Below are positions 19,534 to 27,615 of a stretch of DNA of 64,000 nucleotides, piece after piece. How positions within the stretch are numbered: position 1 is the stretch's first letter; each line of letters begins with the position of its first letter. This DNA is from Ochrobactrum sp. CM-21-5. Lineage in GTDB: Bacteria; Pseudomonadota; Alphaproteobacteria; Rhizobiales; Rhizobiaceae. Location: positions 1,054,001 through 1,118,000 of the forward strand of contig NZ_JACLZJ010000001.1 in assembly GCF_014253075.1 (NCBI RefSeq), read 5' to 3'. Both the position numbers and the translations under genes were made by a program. The notes under the pieces were generated by a model, which saw only the letters and a list, made by a program, of their open reading frames with translations, was not told where the DNA came from and made no database searches.

Positions 19534-19881
19534 CTATTGACGGGTGAGGCTTTCGCTCTTGCAGATCAGGCCGCCCATCACGCAGCCGGAAAGTGAAAGC
19601 GTGTTGCCCTTCACGCTCGCTTTGCCTGAATAGGTCTTGCCTTCATCGAGCTTATTCACTTCCCCCTTGTAGCTGCCATCCTTGCCCGACATCGTGCCAA
19701 TGGACTTGCCCTTATATTCGCCGGTCATCACCGTGCCGCAGAACTTGTTCGCACCACAGGCGGCATAGCTGATCACAGTGCCGTTCGGGCGTTTCCACGA
19801 ACCGACGATAGCCTCTGCTGCGAAAGCCGGAACCGCGAAGCTGGTGGCCAAAGTAAATCCCAGAATAAGAGTGCGGATCAT
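19534..19881 (-). CDS. DUF2147 family exported protein
   Basis: A 115-aa protein with a signal peptide (MIRTLILGFTLATSFAVPAFAAEA, cleavage probably after AFA). The small beta-rich domain has the DUF2147 opening GSWKRPNGTVISY and the C-terminal LSLSGCVMGGLICKSESLTR. Four cysteines (about residues 42, 48, 99 and 106) could form two periplasmic disulfides. Members of this family are periplasmic or outer-membrane-associated and of unknown function. Confidence 0.85.
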   Translation of the reverse strand: MIRTLILGFTLATSFAVPAFAAEAIVGSWKRPNGTVISYAACGANKFCGTVMTGEYKGKSIGTMSGKDGSYKGEVNKLDEGKTYSGKASVKGNTLSLSGCVMGGLICKSESLTRQ

Positions 19882-20394
19882 TCATTCCTCCCAAAATGCC
19901 GCTTTCCCCGAGCGAACGGGTGACGGCGAAACCGCTATCATGCGTAAAAGAGACCGGTAGAGGCGTCCTCTCGCGTGCCGTTTAATTTACGCGTACGTAA
20001 ACGTAATGCAGTTTCTGCAAGAGCGAAAGAGGAATATTGCGGCCTCCGCGGAAGGATCCGGAAAGAAATCGAGAGGGCAGGTCGATACAATTCTGACGAC
20101 GGGAATGTCCGCTATGGTTAGCATCAGGTTTCCGTGCATCCTATGCATTTGAATCGATTTTTTCGAAAAAGCCTGCAATCCGTATGGCTTGGATGTTTAA
20201 CGAAATACCAAATTTACGCCTTGTTCGGATTTTGTTGGTCCGTTGTTAAGCATCTGGTTTAACGCGCATTTCAATCCTTTCCCCTATCTTCAAGACCATG
20301 AACGGAACGACAGATCCGACAGTTCCGAACGGTGAAAGCCAGCTTCGGAAAGATAGATCGGACGGTTCTCGGGATTTAACAGGGACAAAGACAA
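19882..20394. other. Long intergenic region with an ACGTTTACGT-type palindrome
   Basis: A 513-bp divergent gap. It contains the operator candidate at 19986-20006 and an AT-rich stretch around 20160-20260. The open frames inside it (for example minus 19987-20178) have no start site, no known family and poor codon choice, so I do not call them genes. A small RNA cannot be excluded. Confidence 0.45.
19986..20006. promoter_or_regulatory. Palindromic operator candidate, LiuR-like
   Basis: TTTACGCGTACGTAAACGTAA. On the minus strand this reads TTACGTTTACGTACGCG, sharing the ten-base core ACGTTTACGT with the site in front of ETF-QO. It lies 105 bp before the DUF2147 start. The target gene is uncertain. 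Confidence 0.4.
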
Positions 20395-20652
20395 ATGGCA
20401 CAGTTTCAGAGCTTTACGCACCAGGAAAAGGCAGTTTCGCAGGATCGCATCCTGCTGGAAATGGGTTTGAAGTACGCTATCGGGCGTGACTGTGAAATCG
20501 ATGTGATCGAAGCACACAAGTGGCTCAACATTGCGGCCATCCGCGGCAACGCAAAAGCTGCCCGTATGCGCAATCAGGTTGCCGCGACAATGAGCAAGGG
20601 CGAACTGGCCGCAGCCCTGCGCGGTGCCCGTGAGTGGATGACGGCGCACTGA
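20395..20652 (+). CDS. Small Sel1-like repeat protein, 85 aa
   Basis: Short cytoplasmic protein, with no signal or membrane segment. Residues about 22-60 (MGLKYAIGRDCEIDVIEAHK followed by WLNIAAIRGNAKAA) match one Sel1/TPR-like helical hairpin, including the A-x-K-W-L-N-x-A-A core. Such repeats bind other proteins. AGGGAC lies upstream of the ATG and a strong hairpin terminator follows the stop, so it is probably transcribed alone. Partner unknown. Confidence 0.78.
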   Translation: MAQFQSFTHQEKAVSQDRILLEMGLKYAIGRDCEIDVIEAHKWLNIAAIRGNAKAARMRNQVAATMSKGELAAALRGAREWMTAH

Positions 20653-20664
20653 AGACAGCAAGAG

Positions 20665-20692
20665 AAGCCGCCTTCACGGGCGGCTTATTGTT
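20665..20692 (+). terminator. Intrinsic terminator after the Sel1-like gene
   Basis: AAGCCGCC (20665-20672), loop TTCACG, and GGCGGCTT (20679-20686), then ATTGTTT. It ends just before the stop of the convergent yitT-type gene. Confidence 0.8.
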
Positions 20693-21346
20693 TCAGCTTA
20701 TGCCGAGATAACGCCCCGGCTTATGGTTGATCGCAATGATGATATTCATTGCAACTGCTCCCGCCAATGACAGCATCACGTTTTCCCAAGGTATGAACAG
20801 CAGGGAAACCAGCATGATGAGAATGTCCAGTCCGAGCTGGAACCAGCCGGCGCGAATTCCATAGGCATCCTGGAGATAGAGCGCGAGGATGTTTACGCCG
20901 CCCACGCCTGAGCGGTGGCGGAAAAGCGCCAGCACGCCCATACCCATCAGTGTGCCACCCATGAGCGCCGCGAAAAGCGGGTTGATCGCACTGAAATCCA
21001 CGCTGACCGGCATCAGTCGGGCGAAGCCTGACATCATGGCAACAGCGACGAAGGTTCGGATCGTAAAGGCCCAGCCCATGCGCCGTACCGCGAAGAAATA
21101 GAACGGTAAATTGATCAGGAAATAGAGAAGTCCGAATTCGGTGCCTGTTGCATATTGAATGATAAGCGCAATACCGGCGGTGCTGCCGGTCATCAGCATG
21201 GCATGGCTGTACAGCGTTATGCCAAGCGCAATAAAGGATGTGCCAATCAGCATCGCAACCGCGTCTTCGTAAAGACGGTGGCGGTCGAATTTGACCGGAT
21301 TGAGAGTATCGACAAGCGGAGTGGCGCTGTCTGCTATATCGGCCAC
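20693..21346 (-). CDS. YitT family membrane protein
   Basis: A 217-aa integral membrane protein with about five to six helices, lacking the C-terminal DUF2179 domain of long YitT proteins. The family motifs MLMTGSTAGIALIIQYATG and RHRSGVGGVNILALYLQD (Gly-rich helix breaks) are clear. Function is unknown, and a transporter role is only suspected. The GTG start is preferred because CTGGAG lies about 8 nt upstream. The frame stays open to 21514, but that region forms strong hairpins and its codons look non-coding. See the leader feature for possible attenuation. Confidence 0.85.
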   Translation of the reverse strand: MADIADSATPLVDTLNPVKFDRHRLYEDAVAMLIGTSFIALGITLYSHAMLMTGSTAGIALIIQYATGTEFGLLYFLINLPFYFFAVRRMGWAFTIRTFVAVAMMSGFARLMPVSVDFSAINPLFAALMGGTLMGMGVLALFRHRSGVGGVNILALYLQDAYGIRAGWFQLGLDILIMLVSLLFIPWENVMLSLAGAVAMNIIIAINHKPGRYLGIS

Positions 21347-21370
21347 GTTACAACTCCAGAAAAGAAAAAA

Positions 21371-21425
21371 GCCGGAATTCCAGCCCTGGATGCGCAAAAA
21401 CCGGAATGTATTCCGGCATTCTGCG
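21371..21425 (-). promoter_or_regulatory. Attenuator-like leader of the yitT-type gene
   Basis: Read on the minus strand, GCGCA...CCGGAATACATTCCGG...TTTTTGCGC forms one hairpin. It is followed by GCTGGAATTCCGGC and TTTTTT, which looks like a short intrinsic terminator. GCCGGAAT of the first hairpin is perfectly complementary to ATTCCGGC of the second, so the two structures exclude each other. The T-run lies about 18 nt before the GTG start. The controlling signal is unknown. Confidence 0.5.
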
Positions 21426-21539
21426 CCAGTTATCTTTGAACTGTGCCGAAGCTTTTGGGCCATCAAACGCAGCGTCAAGTCTTGGGAGACGCGCGAAATA
21501 TAGCAGCAGTGCAAGCGTCTCGCACTGCTAGCAATATTG

Positions 21540-22112
21540 TTATTTTATGGCTGACATTGAGGATTTTCCGTAATTTTTTACGGTATTCTTGTTCCATTCT
21601 TTCGCGGCGGTTTCTTTGAGAAATACCTCAACCTCACGCGAGGTGCGCAGATGGTGCTTGACCAGATGCTCTGGTGTTTTCTCCATGAAGGCGAGTGCGC
21701 GGACGCGACCATTGGTGCGGTAAGTCGCAACCCATTTGAGAAAATCCCAGTCAAAGCGTTCTTTGCAGCCTTCGGCCATGTCAGGCCGCGAATGGCCATA
21801 ATGCAGGATCGTCCGTTTAATCACGCGCCATAGACGGCGCAGGGTCGAAATGTCGAGAAAGATGAGCACATCCGCACGTGAGGCACGGTGGCTCATGGTT
21901 TCGCTATGATTGCCCTCGAATATCCAGTAGTCGTTATCAGCCGCTTCATTGGTAAGGAGACCGATTTCATCGCGCGACCGCATGACCCAATCAGGTTGCC
22001 AGTAAAGGGTGTCGATATGAATGACCGGTAAGCCGGTAATATCGCCAAGTGCACGAGCCAGACTCGACTTTCCCGACCCAGCTCCGCCTATGATCATGAT
22101 GCGTTTTATCAT
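21540..22112 (-). CDS. P-loop NTPase, adenylate kinase/FlaR-like
   Basis: A 190-aa protein that begins at the Walker A strand: MIKRIMIIGGAGSGKSSLAR. Downstream parts match the FlaR/'DNA topology modulation' type of small nucleotide kinase: HIDTLYWQPDW, a WIFEGNHSETM loop, and the arginine-rich lid (STLRRLWRVIKRTILHYGHSRPDM). The substrate is unknown; kinase activity on a small molecule is likely. The start was placed at the ATG before the P-loop strand, because an upstream TTG has no suitable site. Confidence 0.8.
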   Translation of the reverse strand: MIKRIMIIGGAGSGKSSLARALGDITGLPVIHIDTLYWQPDWVMRSRDEIGLLTNEAADNDYWIFEGNHSETMSHRASRADVLIFLDISTLRRLWRVIKRTILHYGHSRPDMAEGCKERFDWDFLKWVATYRTNGRVRALAFMEKTPEHLVKHHLRTSREVEVFLKETAAKEWNKNTVKNYGKSSMSAIK

Positions 22113-22422
22113 CCTGTATCGGTTCCGGATGTTAACTTTGTTCGAATAATAATCGGACAAGGCAAGAGAATTACTGTAGTTGTACTGTGTGATGCCCGTG
22201 CGACTATAACGGGCAAAGAACGACGGTTAGAAAAATTGTATTGGATCTCAATGTAATATTGGCCAGATGATTGACAGTCAACTTCGCTGGGAGCAATCTT
22301 CGCGAAGAAGCAGGGTGGACGAGAGCAAAGCGCCTCCTTGCCATTTATCTATATTAGTAAGATCGCAAGGCTGGATACTGCGCCAAGTGATCGAAACGGC
22401 CGCATTCGATAGGAGCGACGAG
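22113..22422. other. Divergent promoter region, no gene seen
   Basis: A 310-bp gap between the P-loop gene and the four-repeat protein. It holds short direct and inverted repeats (CCCGT...ACGGG near 22195-22215) and AT-rich DNA. Nothing else can be supported. Confidence 0.4.
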
Positions 22423-23265
22423 ATGTCTATTCGAACCATCACAGCTGTGGCAGGCACCGCCATCATTATGGGTGCGGCGGCTTTTGCCTTTTCATCGCCG
22501 GCAAGCGCGCTGACAATGAAGGAGTGCAGCGCCAAGTATCAGTCCGCCAAGGATGCCGGCACGCTGGGCAACATGAAGTGGAATGATTTCCGGAAAGCGC
22601 AATGCGGCGACGATGCTGCGGCGGCCCCTGCCGCTGCTCCGGCACCAAAGAAGGCTGCTAAAAAGAGTGAAAATGCCGCTTCTGGCGACGATAGCGCCAA
22701 GGGGCTGAGCATGAAGGAATGCAGTGCCAAGTATCAGGCGGCCAAGGACGCAGGTACGCTGGGCGGCGTGAAGTGGAATGATTTCCGCAAGACACAATGC
22801 GGTGCCGATGCCGCGGCAGCTCCTGCCGCTGCGCCAGCGAAAAAAGCTGCCAAGAAGTCGGCGGCCAGTACTGCGGCTTCTGCCGGTGATGGCGCCAAGG
22901 GTTTGAGCATGAAGGAGTGCAGCGCCAAGTATCAGGCCGCCAAGGATGCCGGTTCCGACAACGGCTTGAAGTGGAATAATTTCCGCAAGGCGGAATGTGG
23001 TCCCGGTGCCGATCCGGTCGCCTTGAGTACGGATGGTGCGAGCGAGCCTCAGGCTCCGACGACTGTTGCGCCACGCGGGGTCAAGTTCCCGACCGCTGTA
23101 TCGTCGAAGTTTTCGAGTGAAACCCCCGGCAAGGCTCGCATGCATACCTGTCTCGAACAGTATTATGCCGCAAAGGAAGCCAACGCATTGGGCGGTCTGA
23201 AATGGATTCAGAAAGGCGGCGGATATTACAGCCTGTGCAATGCCCGCCTGAAGGGCAATTCGTAA
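22423..23265 (+). CDS. Exported four-repeat protein with Ala/Lys-rich linkers
   Basis: A 280-aa protein with a signal peptide (residues 1-29, ending SSPASA). Three near-identical units of about 32 residues follow at 31-62, 96-127 and 162-193, pattern MKECSAKYQ-AKDAG-LG-KWN-FRK-CG. Each has two cysteines exactly 26 residues apart (35/61, 100/126, 166/192). A fourth, divergent unit at 239-273 has cysteines 243 and 272. Units 1 to 3 are joined by linkers rich in Ala, Pro and Lys. The even cysteine spacing suggests one disulfide per unit in the periplasm. I know similar units from other Hyphomicrobiales but no function. AGGAG lies 7 nt before the ATG. Confidence 0.88.
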   Translation: MSIRTITAVAGTAIIMGAAAFAFSSPASALTMKECSAKYQSAKDAGTLGNMKWNDFRKAQCGDDAAAAPAAAPAPKKAAKKSENAASGDDSAKGLSMKECSAKYQAAKDAGTLGGVKWNDFRKTQCGADAAAAPAAAPAKKAAKKSAASTAASAGDGAKGLSMKECSAKYQAAKDAGSDNGLKWNNFRKAECGPGADPVALSTDGASEPQAPTTVAPRGVKFPTAVSSKFSSETPGKARMHTCLEQYYAAKEANALGGLKWIQKGGGYYSLCNARLKGNS

Positions 23266-23293
23266 GTTGACGCCAGATTAAACTGGATCTGCA

Positions 23294-23318
23294 AAAAGGG
23301 GCCGAATAGGCCCCTTTT
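23294..23318 (+). terminator. Intrinsic terminator after the four-repeat protein
   Basis: AAAAGGGGCC (23294-23303), loop GAATA, and GGCCCCTTTT (23309-23318). It is near perfect in both directions and lies between convergent genes. Confidence 0.85.
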
Positions 23319-23342
23319 CCTGTCCTCTATTCGTGATGCATT

Positions 23343-23720
23343 TTACGGTTTGCTGTTCTGGAACCAGCTGGAGATCGCAATGCACAGCCACCCCATAATG
23401 AGCATTGTCCCGCCAGTCGGTGCTGCGTAAGGAAAGAGACGGTTGCCGGTCATGTCACGCATGAAGAGGTCGCCGCAGAACAATGCGAGCCCGGCGACGA
23501 GAATCGCACCGCTGATATGCGCCGCCCGGCTGGATGGTATTATGAGCGACAGCACGAGCAGGGCAGGCGCATGCCCCAGAAGCAGTGGTGCTATCGTGCC
23601 CAGATGGCTGTCGCCCGCATGAGCCGCGCCTGCATAGGAGGCAATGGCCAATGCCCCGCACAATCCGGCAAGAGTGCCGAACAGGACGCTGCGGGGCCGA
23701 TTGTTTTGTGAAAGCTCCAT
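23343..23720 (-). CDS. DUF423 family membrane protein
   Basis: A 125-aa protein with four predicted membrane helices. DUF423 features are the opening LAGLCGALAIASYAGAAHA, the central ILVAGLALFCGDLF and the final GGTMLIMGWLCIAISSWF. Function unknown. A GTG at 23741 overlaps the stop of the upstream aminotransferase (GTGTGA) and would add seven residues; the ATG at 23720 gives the usual family N-terminus. Either way it is probably translated together with the aminotransferase. Confidence 0.85.
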   Translation of the reverse strand: MELSQNNRPRSVLFGTLAGLCGALAIASYAGAAHAGDSHLGTIAPLLLGHAPALLVLSLIIPSSRAAHISGAILVAGLALFCGDLFMRDMTGNRLFPYAAPTGGTMLIMGWLCIAISSWFQNSKP

Positions 23721-23737
23721 GTTTTTTCTTTCGTTGA

Positions 23738-24868
23738 TCACACGCTCTCTTTGATGGAAGCGGATTGACGAGCATCTTCAAGTGCATCGGGCAGGGCTTC
23801 TTCAAATCTGTCCAGTTGCTCATTGATGCCAACGCTGACGCGGATGCAGCGATCCAGAACCGGCGCACCCGGCTTGCGAACAAAAACGTCACGGGCAATC
23901 AAGCCGTTCAGAACGGCGGTCGCGAAAGCGCCGTCATGGCCGCAATCGACAGCAACAAAATTTGTGGCGGAGGGAATGGCTGCGAGTCCATTCGCTGCGG
24001 CAATGGCTGCAATGCGTTCGCGTCCGACCTGGATTTTGGCAACGACGTTCTCAAGATAGGCTTGATCCTTCAGGGCGGCGATTGCAGCCGCCTGAGCGAT
24101 GCGGTTCACTGCGAAATGATCGCGTATCTTGTTGAAGGAACTGATCGCTTCCTCACAGCCAACAACATAACCGCAGCGTATGCCTGCCAGACCATACGCC
24201 TTTGAAAAAGTGCGCATGCGCAAAATGTTTGGCCGGTCGGTCTCGAATGTCGGAAATGCAGAGGCAGGACCGGTTTCGCAATAGGCTTCATCGAGGATAA
24301 GCATTGTTGTTTCGGGTACGCGATCAATGAAGGACTGAATATCCGCGCCTTCATGCCAGGTTCCCATCGGATTGTCGGGATTAGCGATATAGAGAATCGC
24401 CGCCTCTTCCTTCCGTGCTGCCTCCAGCAGGCCATCGAGATTCGATTTATCGTTGCGATAGGGCACTGTGACCAGCGCTCCCCCATAACCCGCAACATGA
24501 TAATTGAAGGTCGGGTAGCCGCCAAGCGAATTGATGACCTTGTCGCCCTCCCGGACATACTGTCGAACCACAAGACCGAGCAGTGCATCCACGCCCGCGC
24601 CGGGCATGATGTTTTCAGCTTTCAAACCATGATGCGCTGCGATCGCATGGCGTAGTTCGTAATTCTCCGGATCGCCATACTTCCAGACCTCAGCCGCTTC
24701 TTTCTGCATCGCTTCTACCACAGAAGGGGCCGGGCCAAAGCTGCTTTCATTAGCGCCGATCCGCGCGGTGAACGGCCTTCCGCGTTGCAGTTCAAGCGTT
24801 TCCGGTCCGACGAACGGAACCGTTGATGGGAGGCTTTCCACGAGAGGGGTGAGGCGGGGTGTTTCCAT
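23738..24868 (-). CDS. Histidinol-phosphate aminotransferase-like PLP enzyme
   Basis: Fold-type I aminotransferase of 376 aa. The PLP lysine sits in RMRTFSKAYGLAGIRCGYVVG, the cofactor Asp/Tyr loop in LILDEAYCETG, the substrate loop in ANPDNPMGT, and a C-terminal Arg in DRCIRVSVGINEQLDRF. It belongs to the HisC branch, but no other his gene is near. It could be the histidine enzyme or a related aromatic aminotransferase, so I give no symbol. Its stop overlaps a possible GTG start of the DUF423 gene. Confidence 0.9.
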   Translation of the reverse strand: METPRLTPLVESLPSTVPFVGPETLELQRGRPFTARIGANESSFGPAPSVVEAMQKEAAEVWKYGDPENYELRHAIAAHHGLKAENIMPGAGVDALLGLVVRQYVREGDKVINSLGGYPTFNYHVAGYGGALVTVPYRNDKSNLDGLLEAARKEEAAILYIANPDNPMGTWHEGADIQSFIDRVPETTMLILDEAYCETGPASAFPTFETDRPNILRMRTFSKAYGLAGIRCGYVVGCEEAISSFNKIRDHFAVNRIAQAAAIAALKDQAYLENVVAKIQVGRERIAAIAAANGLAAIPSATNFVAVDCGHDGAFATAVLNGLIARDVFVRKPGAPVLDRCIRVSVGINEQLDRFEEALPDALEDARQSASIKESV

Positions 24869-25319
24869 GGCGGCATTATCCAGTCGGTTTCAAGTCTGGC
24901 AACAAAACAGAGTGGAAGGATGGACAAGATCATTGTGTCGGACCAATACTGATCGCCTTCCGACTGTAGGCATATCAACTCGTATCCGCCGGTGCCATAA
25001 AGATCATGAAAATATCGCCCGCGAATGCGGGATAAGCCAAATAATGCATCTGGAACCACGCAACCATTCAAAGCAAAAATATATCTGCTGAAGTCCCCTG
25101 AATAGCAATCGGGAAGCCGCCAAGATGCGTCTCGTGATGTCGAGCAGGATTAGAGTGCATTCCGAAATGTATGAAACGATTTTCGGAAAAGATGCGCGTT
25201 AAAACAAAATCTTGGAGTGCAAATCTGATTCAATCAGATCGAAACGCACTCTAATGAGAGCCTGAACAGTCTCATACTTTATTTGAAACCACGGTCGATT
25301 CAGCCTTTTTCAGTCGAAC
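24869..25319. other. Intergenic region holding a large palindromic repeat
   Basis: A 451-bp gap between the aminotransferase start and the integrase stop. It contains the composite repeat at 25150-25254. No supported gene and no tRNA or att-like sequence was found near the integrase end. Confidence 0.5.
25150..25254. repeat. Composite 105-bp palindromic intergenic element
   Basis: The outer arms TTAGAGTGC (25150-25158) and GCACTCTAA (25246-25254) enclose two inner hairpins. One is CCGAAA...TTTCGG near 25162-25186, and the other is ATCTGATT-c-AATCAGAT at 25223-25239. The layout matches, from memory, a dispersed element of Brucella/Ochrobactrum and rhizobial genomes (RIME-like). It lacks coding capacity. 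Confidence 0.7.
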
Positions 25320-26246
25320 CTATTGAATTTCAAGCACTTTAACGCATGAATCGAGATCATGTGTCGCCAGATGGGCGTAGCGCATAGTCATTTGCAATGT
25401 CTGGTGACCAAGCCACATCTGTACACGCCGTATATCAATGCCGCCGCGCACGAGTCTGGACGCGCAGGTATGGCGCAGAATATGTGGCACTACCTGGTCG
25501 TCCGCGCCAAGGCCGACTTCCATTTTGGCTTCATTCCAGATCTGGCGGAACCGGACCTGCGTGAGCATGGAGAAGGGGCCTTTTAGCCGCTCATGTGGAA
25601 TATTGGCTGCTTTGCGTGCTCGTCTGGTCAGGGGAACGGTGCGGCTACGATTCGATTTCGTGAGCCAGAAGGTGACGCGCTGATCCTGAACATCATTCCA
25701 TGTCAAACCGATGGCTTCGCCAAGACGGCAACCCGTATCGACGAGAAAGCCGGAAAGCCGGTAACTATCTTCGCAGCGCGTCTTGATCGCTGAGAACAGC
25801 CGTTTCTCTTCCGCATATTCAAGGAATCGGATTCGTCCCACCCGCTCTTTCTGCCGGATAAACTCCGGAAGATTGAAGATATCCCCCATCTTGTGCGCCT
25901 TTCGAAGCAGCTTGCTCAGTGCAGCCATCTTTCTATTGATGGTTGCATTGCTGTTGCCGCGCTCACGAAGCGAACCAATGACGGAGTCGAGCATTTCCTG
26001 ATCGAAACCCGAAAAGCGACCGCCCTTCAGAATCTCGTCTATTTCGCCGAGGAACGACCTTACATTGTACTTGTGCGAACCGTCATCCCACAGGATGTTG
26101 ATATATTTCGCTGTCAGTTCTGCCACCGAAAATTGATCGACAAGCCGGTGATTCTGACTTCTGCTGGATGTGTACTTTAAGTTGTAGTCGATAACCGGCG
26201 CATAAATATCGCCCGCATCGATCTTCGTTTTGTCAACGACGATCAT
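25320..26246 (-). CDS. Tyrosine recombinase / phage-type integrase
   Basis: A 308-aa site-specific recombinase with an N-terminal SAM-like core-binding domain (about residues 50-150) and a C-terminal catalytic domain. All catalytic residues appear present: Arg in DTGCRLGEAIGLTW, Lys in WLTKSNRSRTVPL, His/Arg in PHILRHTCASRL, His in MWLGHQTLQMTM, and Tyr in RYAHLATHD. The ATG follows GTGGGGGG. No excisionase, cargo gene or att repeat is seen, and core genes lie on both sides, so it looks like a solitary or relic integrase. XerC/D identity is unlikely given its location and divergent termini. Confidence 0.9.
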   Translation of the reverse strand: MIVVDKTKIDAGDIYAPVIDYNLKYTSSRSQNHRLVDQFSVAELTAKYINILWDDGSHKYNVRSFLGEIDEILKGGRFSGFDQEMLDSVIGSLRERGNSNATINRKMAALSKLLRKAHKMGDIFNLPEFIRQKERVGRIRFLEYAEEKRLFSAIKTRCEDSYRLSGFLVDTGCRLGEAIGLTWNDVQDQRVTFWLTKSNRSRTVPLTRRARKAANIPHERLKGPFSMLTQVRFRQIWNEAKMEVGLGADDQVVPHILRHTCASRLVRGGIDIRRVQMWLGHQTLQMTMRYAHLATHDLDSCVKVLEIQ

Positions 26247-26472
26247 TGCACGCCCCCCACTGATATATAAGGCGCACAACTAATGAAATAATTCGCAGAG
26301 TACAAGATAAGTGAGCTAACTTTATACTGAGACATGGATAGATCCTTCAAAAGACCCCCGTTGCCCCCAGCTTTATGTCGTCCCCGCAACTCCCCATTTG
26401 TCGGTCATTCGAAATCCCCATTTCGAAAAGACCTGTAATCACGCTTCTGTGAACTGCATTTCTAAAAGAGAG

Positions 26473-26502
26473 GACGCCAACGGTTTCCCGTTGGCGTCTT
26501 TT
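26473..26502. terminator. Hairpin terminator downstream of the minus-strand porin
   Basis: GACGCCAACGG (26473-26483), loop TTTC, and CCGTTGGCGTC (26488-26498), an 11-bp perfect stem, flanked by TTTT on the plus side. It lies 20 bp beyond the porin stop and probably ends that transcript. Confidence 0.8.
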
Positions 26503-26520
26503 GCTTAAGCGTCGATCTGA

Positions 26521-27615
26521 TTAGAACGAGCGCTGGAAGCGAAGCATGCCCTGGAAGGCGTCGCGCTTTGCGAGACCCAGGTCGCCGTAATTGCGCTTCC
26601 AGTTGGTGTAGGAAACTTCCGGCGTGATGGTGAAGCCAGGAACGATCTGGTAAGCAACGTTAGCCGTAACGGCGGTCTTGCCCCAATCTTCGTAAGCAGC
26701 CTGCAGGTTGAAGGTTGCCTTTTCGGTTGCCTTGTACTTCAGGCCACCCCAGACAGCCCAATCGCCGCCCCACTGACCGTACATCTGGTCGGTGTCTGCT
26801 TCCGAAGAGTATGCACCCTGCAACCAAACGGAGAACTGGTCGGTGACGTTGAGGTCGCCGCGAACCTTGGCAGCCCACTCTTCGATAACCGAGTCGTAAG
26901 CAACAACTGCTGCGATCGAACCCCAGCCCTGAGCGTACTTCAGGCCGCCAACGATATGCGGAATGTAATCGTTGATCGTGTGGTCTTCGTCGCCTTCTTC
27001 AAGAGCGATCACAGCCGAGAAGCCGTTGCCGCCAGTGAAGGTGTAGGAGATCTTGCCGGTGCGGTAGCCGCCAACTGCGACCACGTCATCGTTGATCACA
27101 TCGCCGAGGTAACCGGTGAAGGTCTGGAATTCGGATTCATCCAAGCCAACCTTGAGGCCGCCGAGCTGAATGTAGGCAAACTGCAGCGCATGCGTTCCGG
27201 CATCGGTGCTTGCGCCGTAGCCATCATAGCTCGGATCTCCCAGCTCGCGACCAATGCGATCACCTGGGATGGAATCCCACTGGAAACGGCTTTCGGTGTA
27301 GGTGCGCAGGGTGCCCAGTTCGGTTTCCGAAGCGGTGTGGGTGCGCAGAGCGAAACGAGCGCGCTTCTGCCAGCCGCCGATTTCAACGCCGGAGTAAGCG
27401 TCGTCGCCGCCCTTGACGTCGTAACGGACGTAGCCGGAGATGCGCAGGCAGGTTTCGGTGCCCGGGATGTAGAAGTAGCCAGCGCCGTAAGCATCGCAAA
27501 CGCGGACATATTCAACGGCTTCTGGCTCTGGCGCGACGATTGCGTCGGCAGCCTGAGCGCCGGAAGCTGCAACCAGAGCTGCAGCGGAGCCGAGGAGAAG
27601 GCTCTTGATGTTCAT
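26521..27615 (-). CDS. omp2a: Omp2-type trimeric porin (minus-strand copy)
   Basis: Outer-membrane 16-strand general porin of 364 aa with signal peptide [22 protein letters not shown]. The mature protein begins [20 protein letters not shown], keeps the Cys pair VCDAYG...ETCLRI of the family, and ends in the outer-membrane signature FQRSF. The first 58 residues equal those of the plus-strand copy. Differences cluster at about residues 75-145 (surface loops and probably the constriction loop) and in the last loop ([15 protein letters not shown]). The copy name omp2a is inferred from orientation and from the plus copy being closer to the Omp2b I remember. The two names may be swapped. GGAGG lies 8 nt before the ATG. 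Confidence 0.9.
   Translation of the reverse strand: MNIKSLLLGSAAALVAASGAQAADAIVAPEPEAVEYVRVCDAYGAGYFYIPGTETCLRISGYVRYDVKGGDDAYSGVEIGGWQKRARFALRTHTASETELGTLRTYTESRFQWDSIPGDRIGRELGDPSYDGYGASTDAGTHALQFAYIQLGGLKVGLDESEFQTFTGYLGDVINDDVVAVGGYRTGKISYTFTGGNGFSAVIALEEGDEDHTINDYIPHIVGGLKYAQGWGSIAAVVAYDSVIEEWAAKVRGDLNVTDQFSVWLQGAYSSEADTDQMYGQWGGDWAVWGGLKYKATEKATFNLQAAYEDWGKTAVTANVAYQIVPGFTITPEVSYTNWKRNYGDLGLAKRDAFQGMLRFQRSF

Noticed and set aside
19987-20178. 63-codon minus-strand frame in the long gap before the DUF2147 gene
   Set aside because: No ribosome site, no family, and its end lies in the palindromic operator candidate.
20220-20280. CtrA-like TTAA pair upstream of the Sel1-like gene
   Set aside because: The two TTAA halves are nine bases apart, not the seven required by the CtrA consensus.
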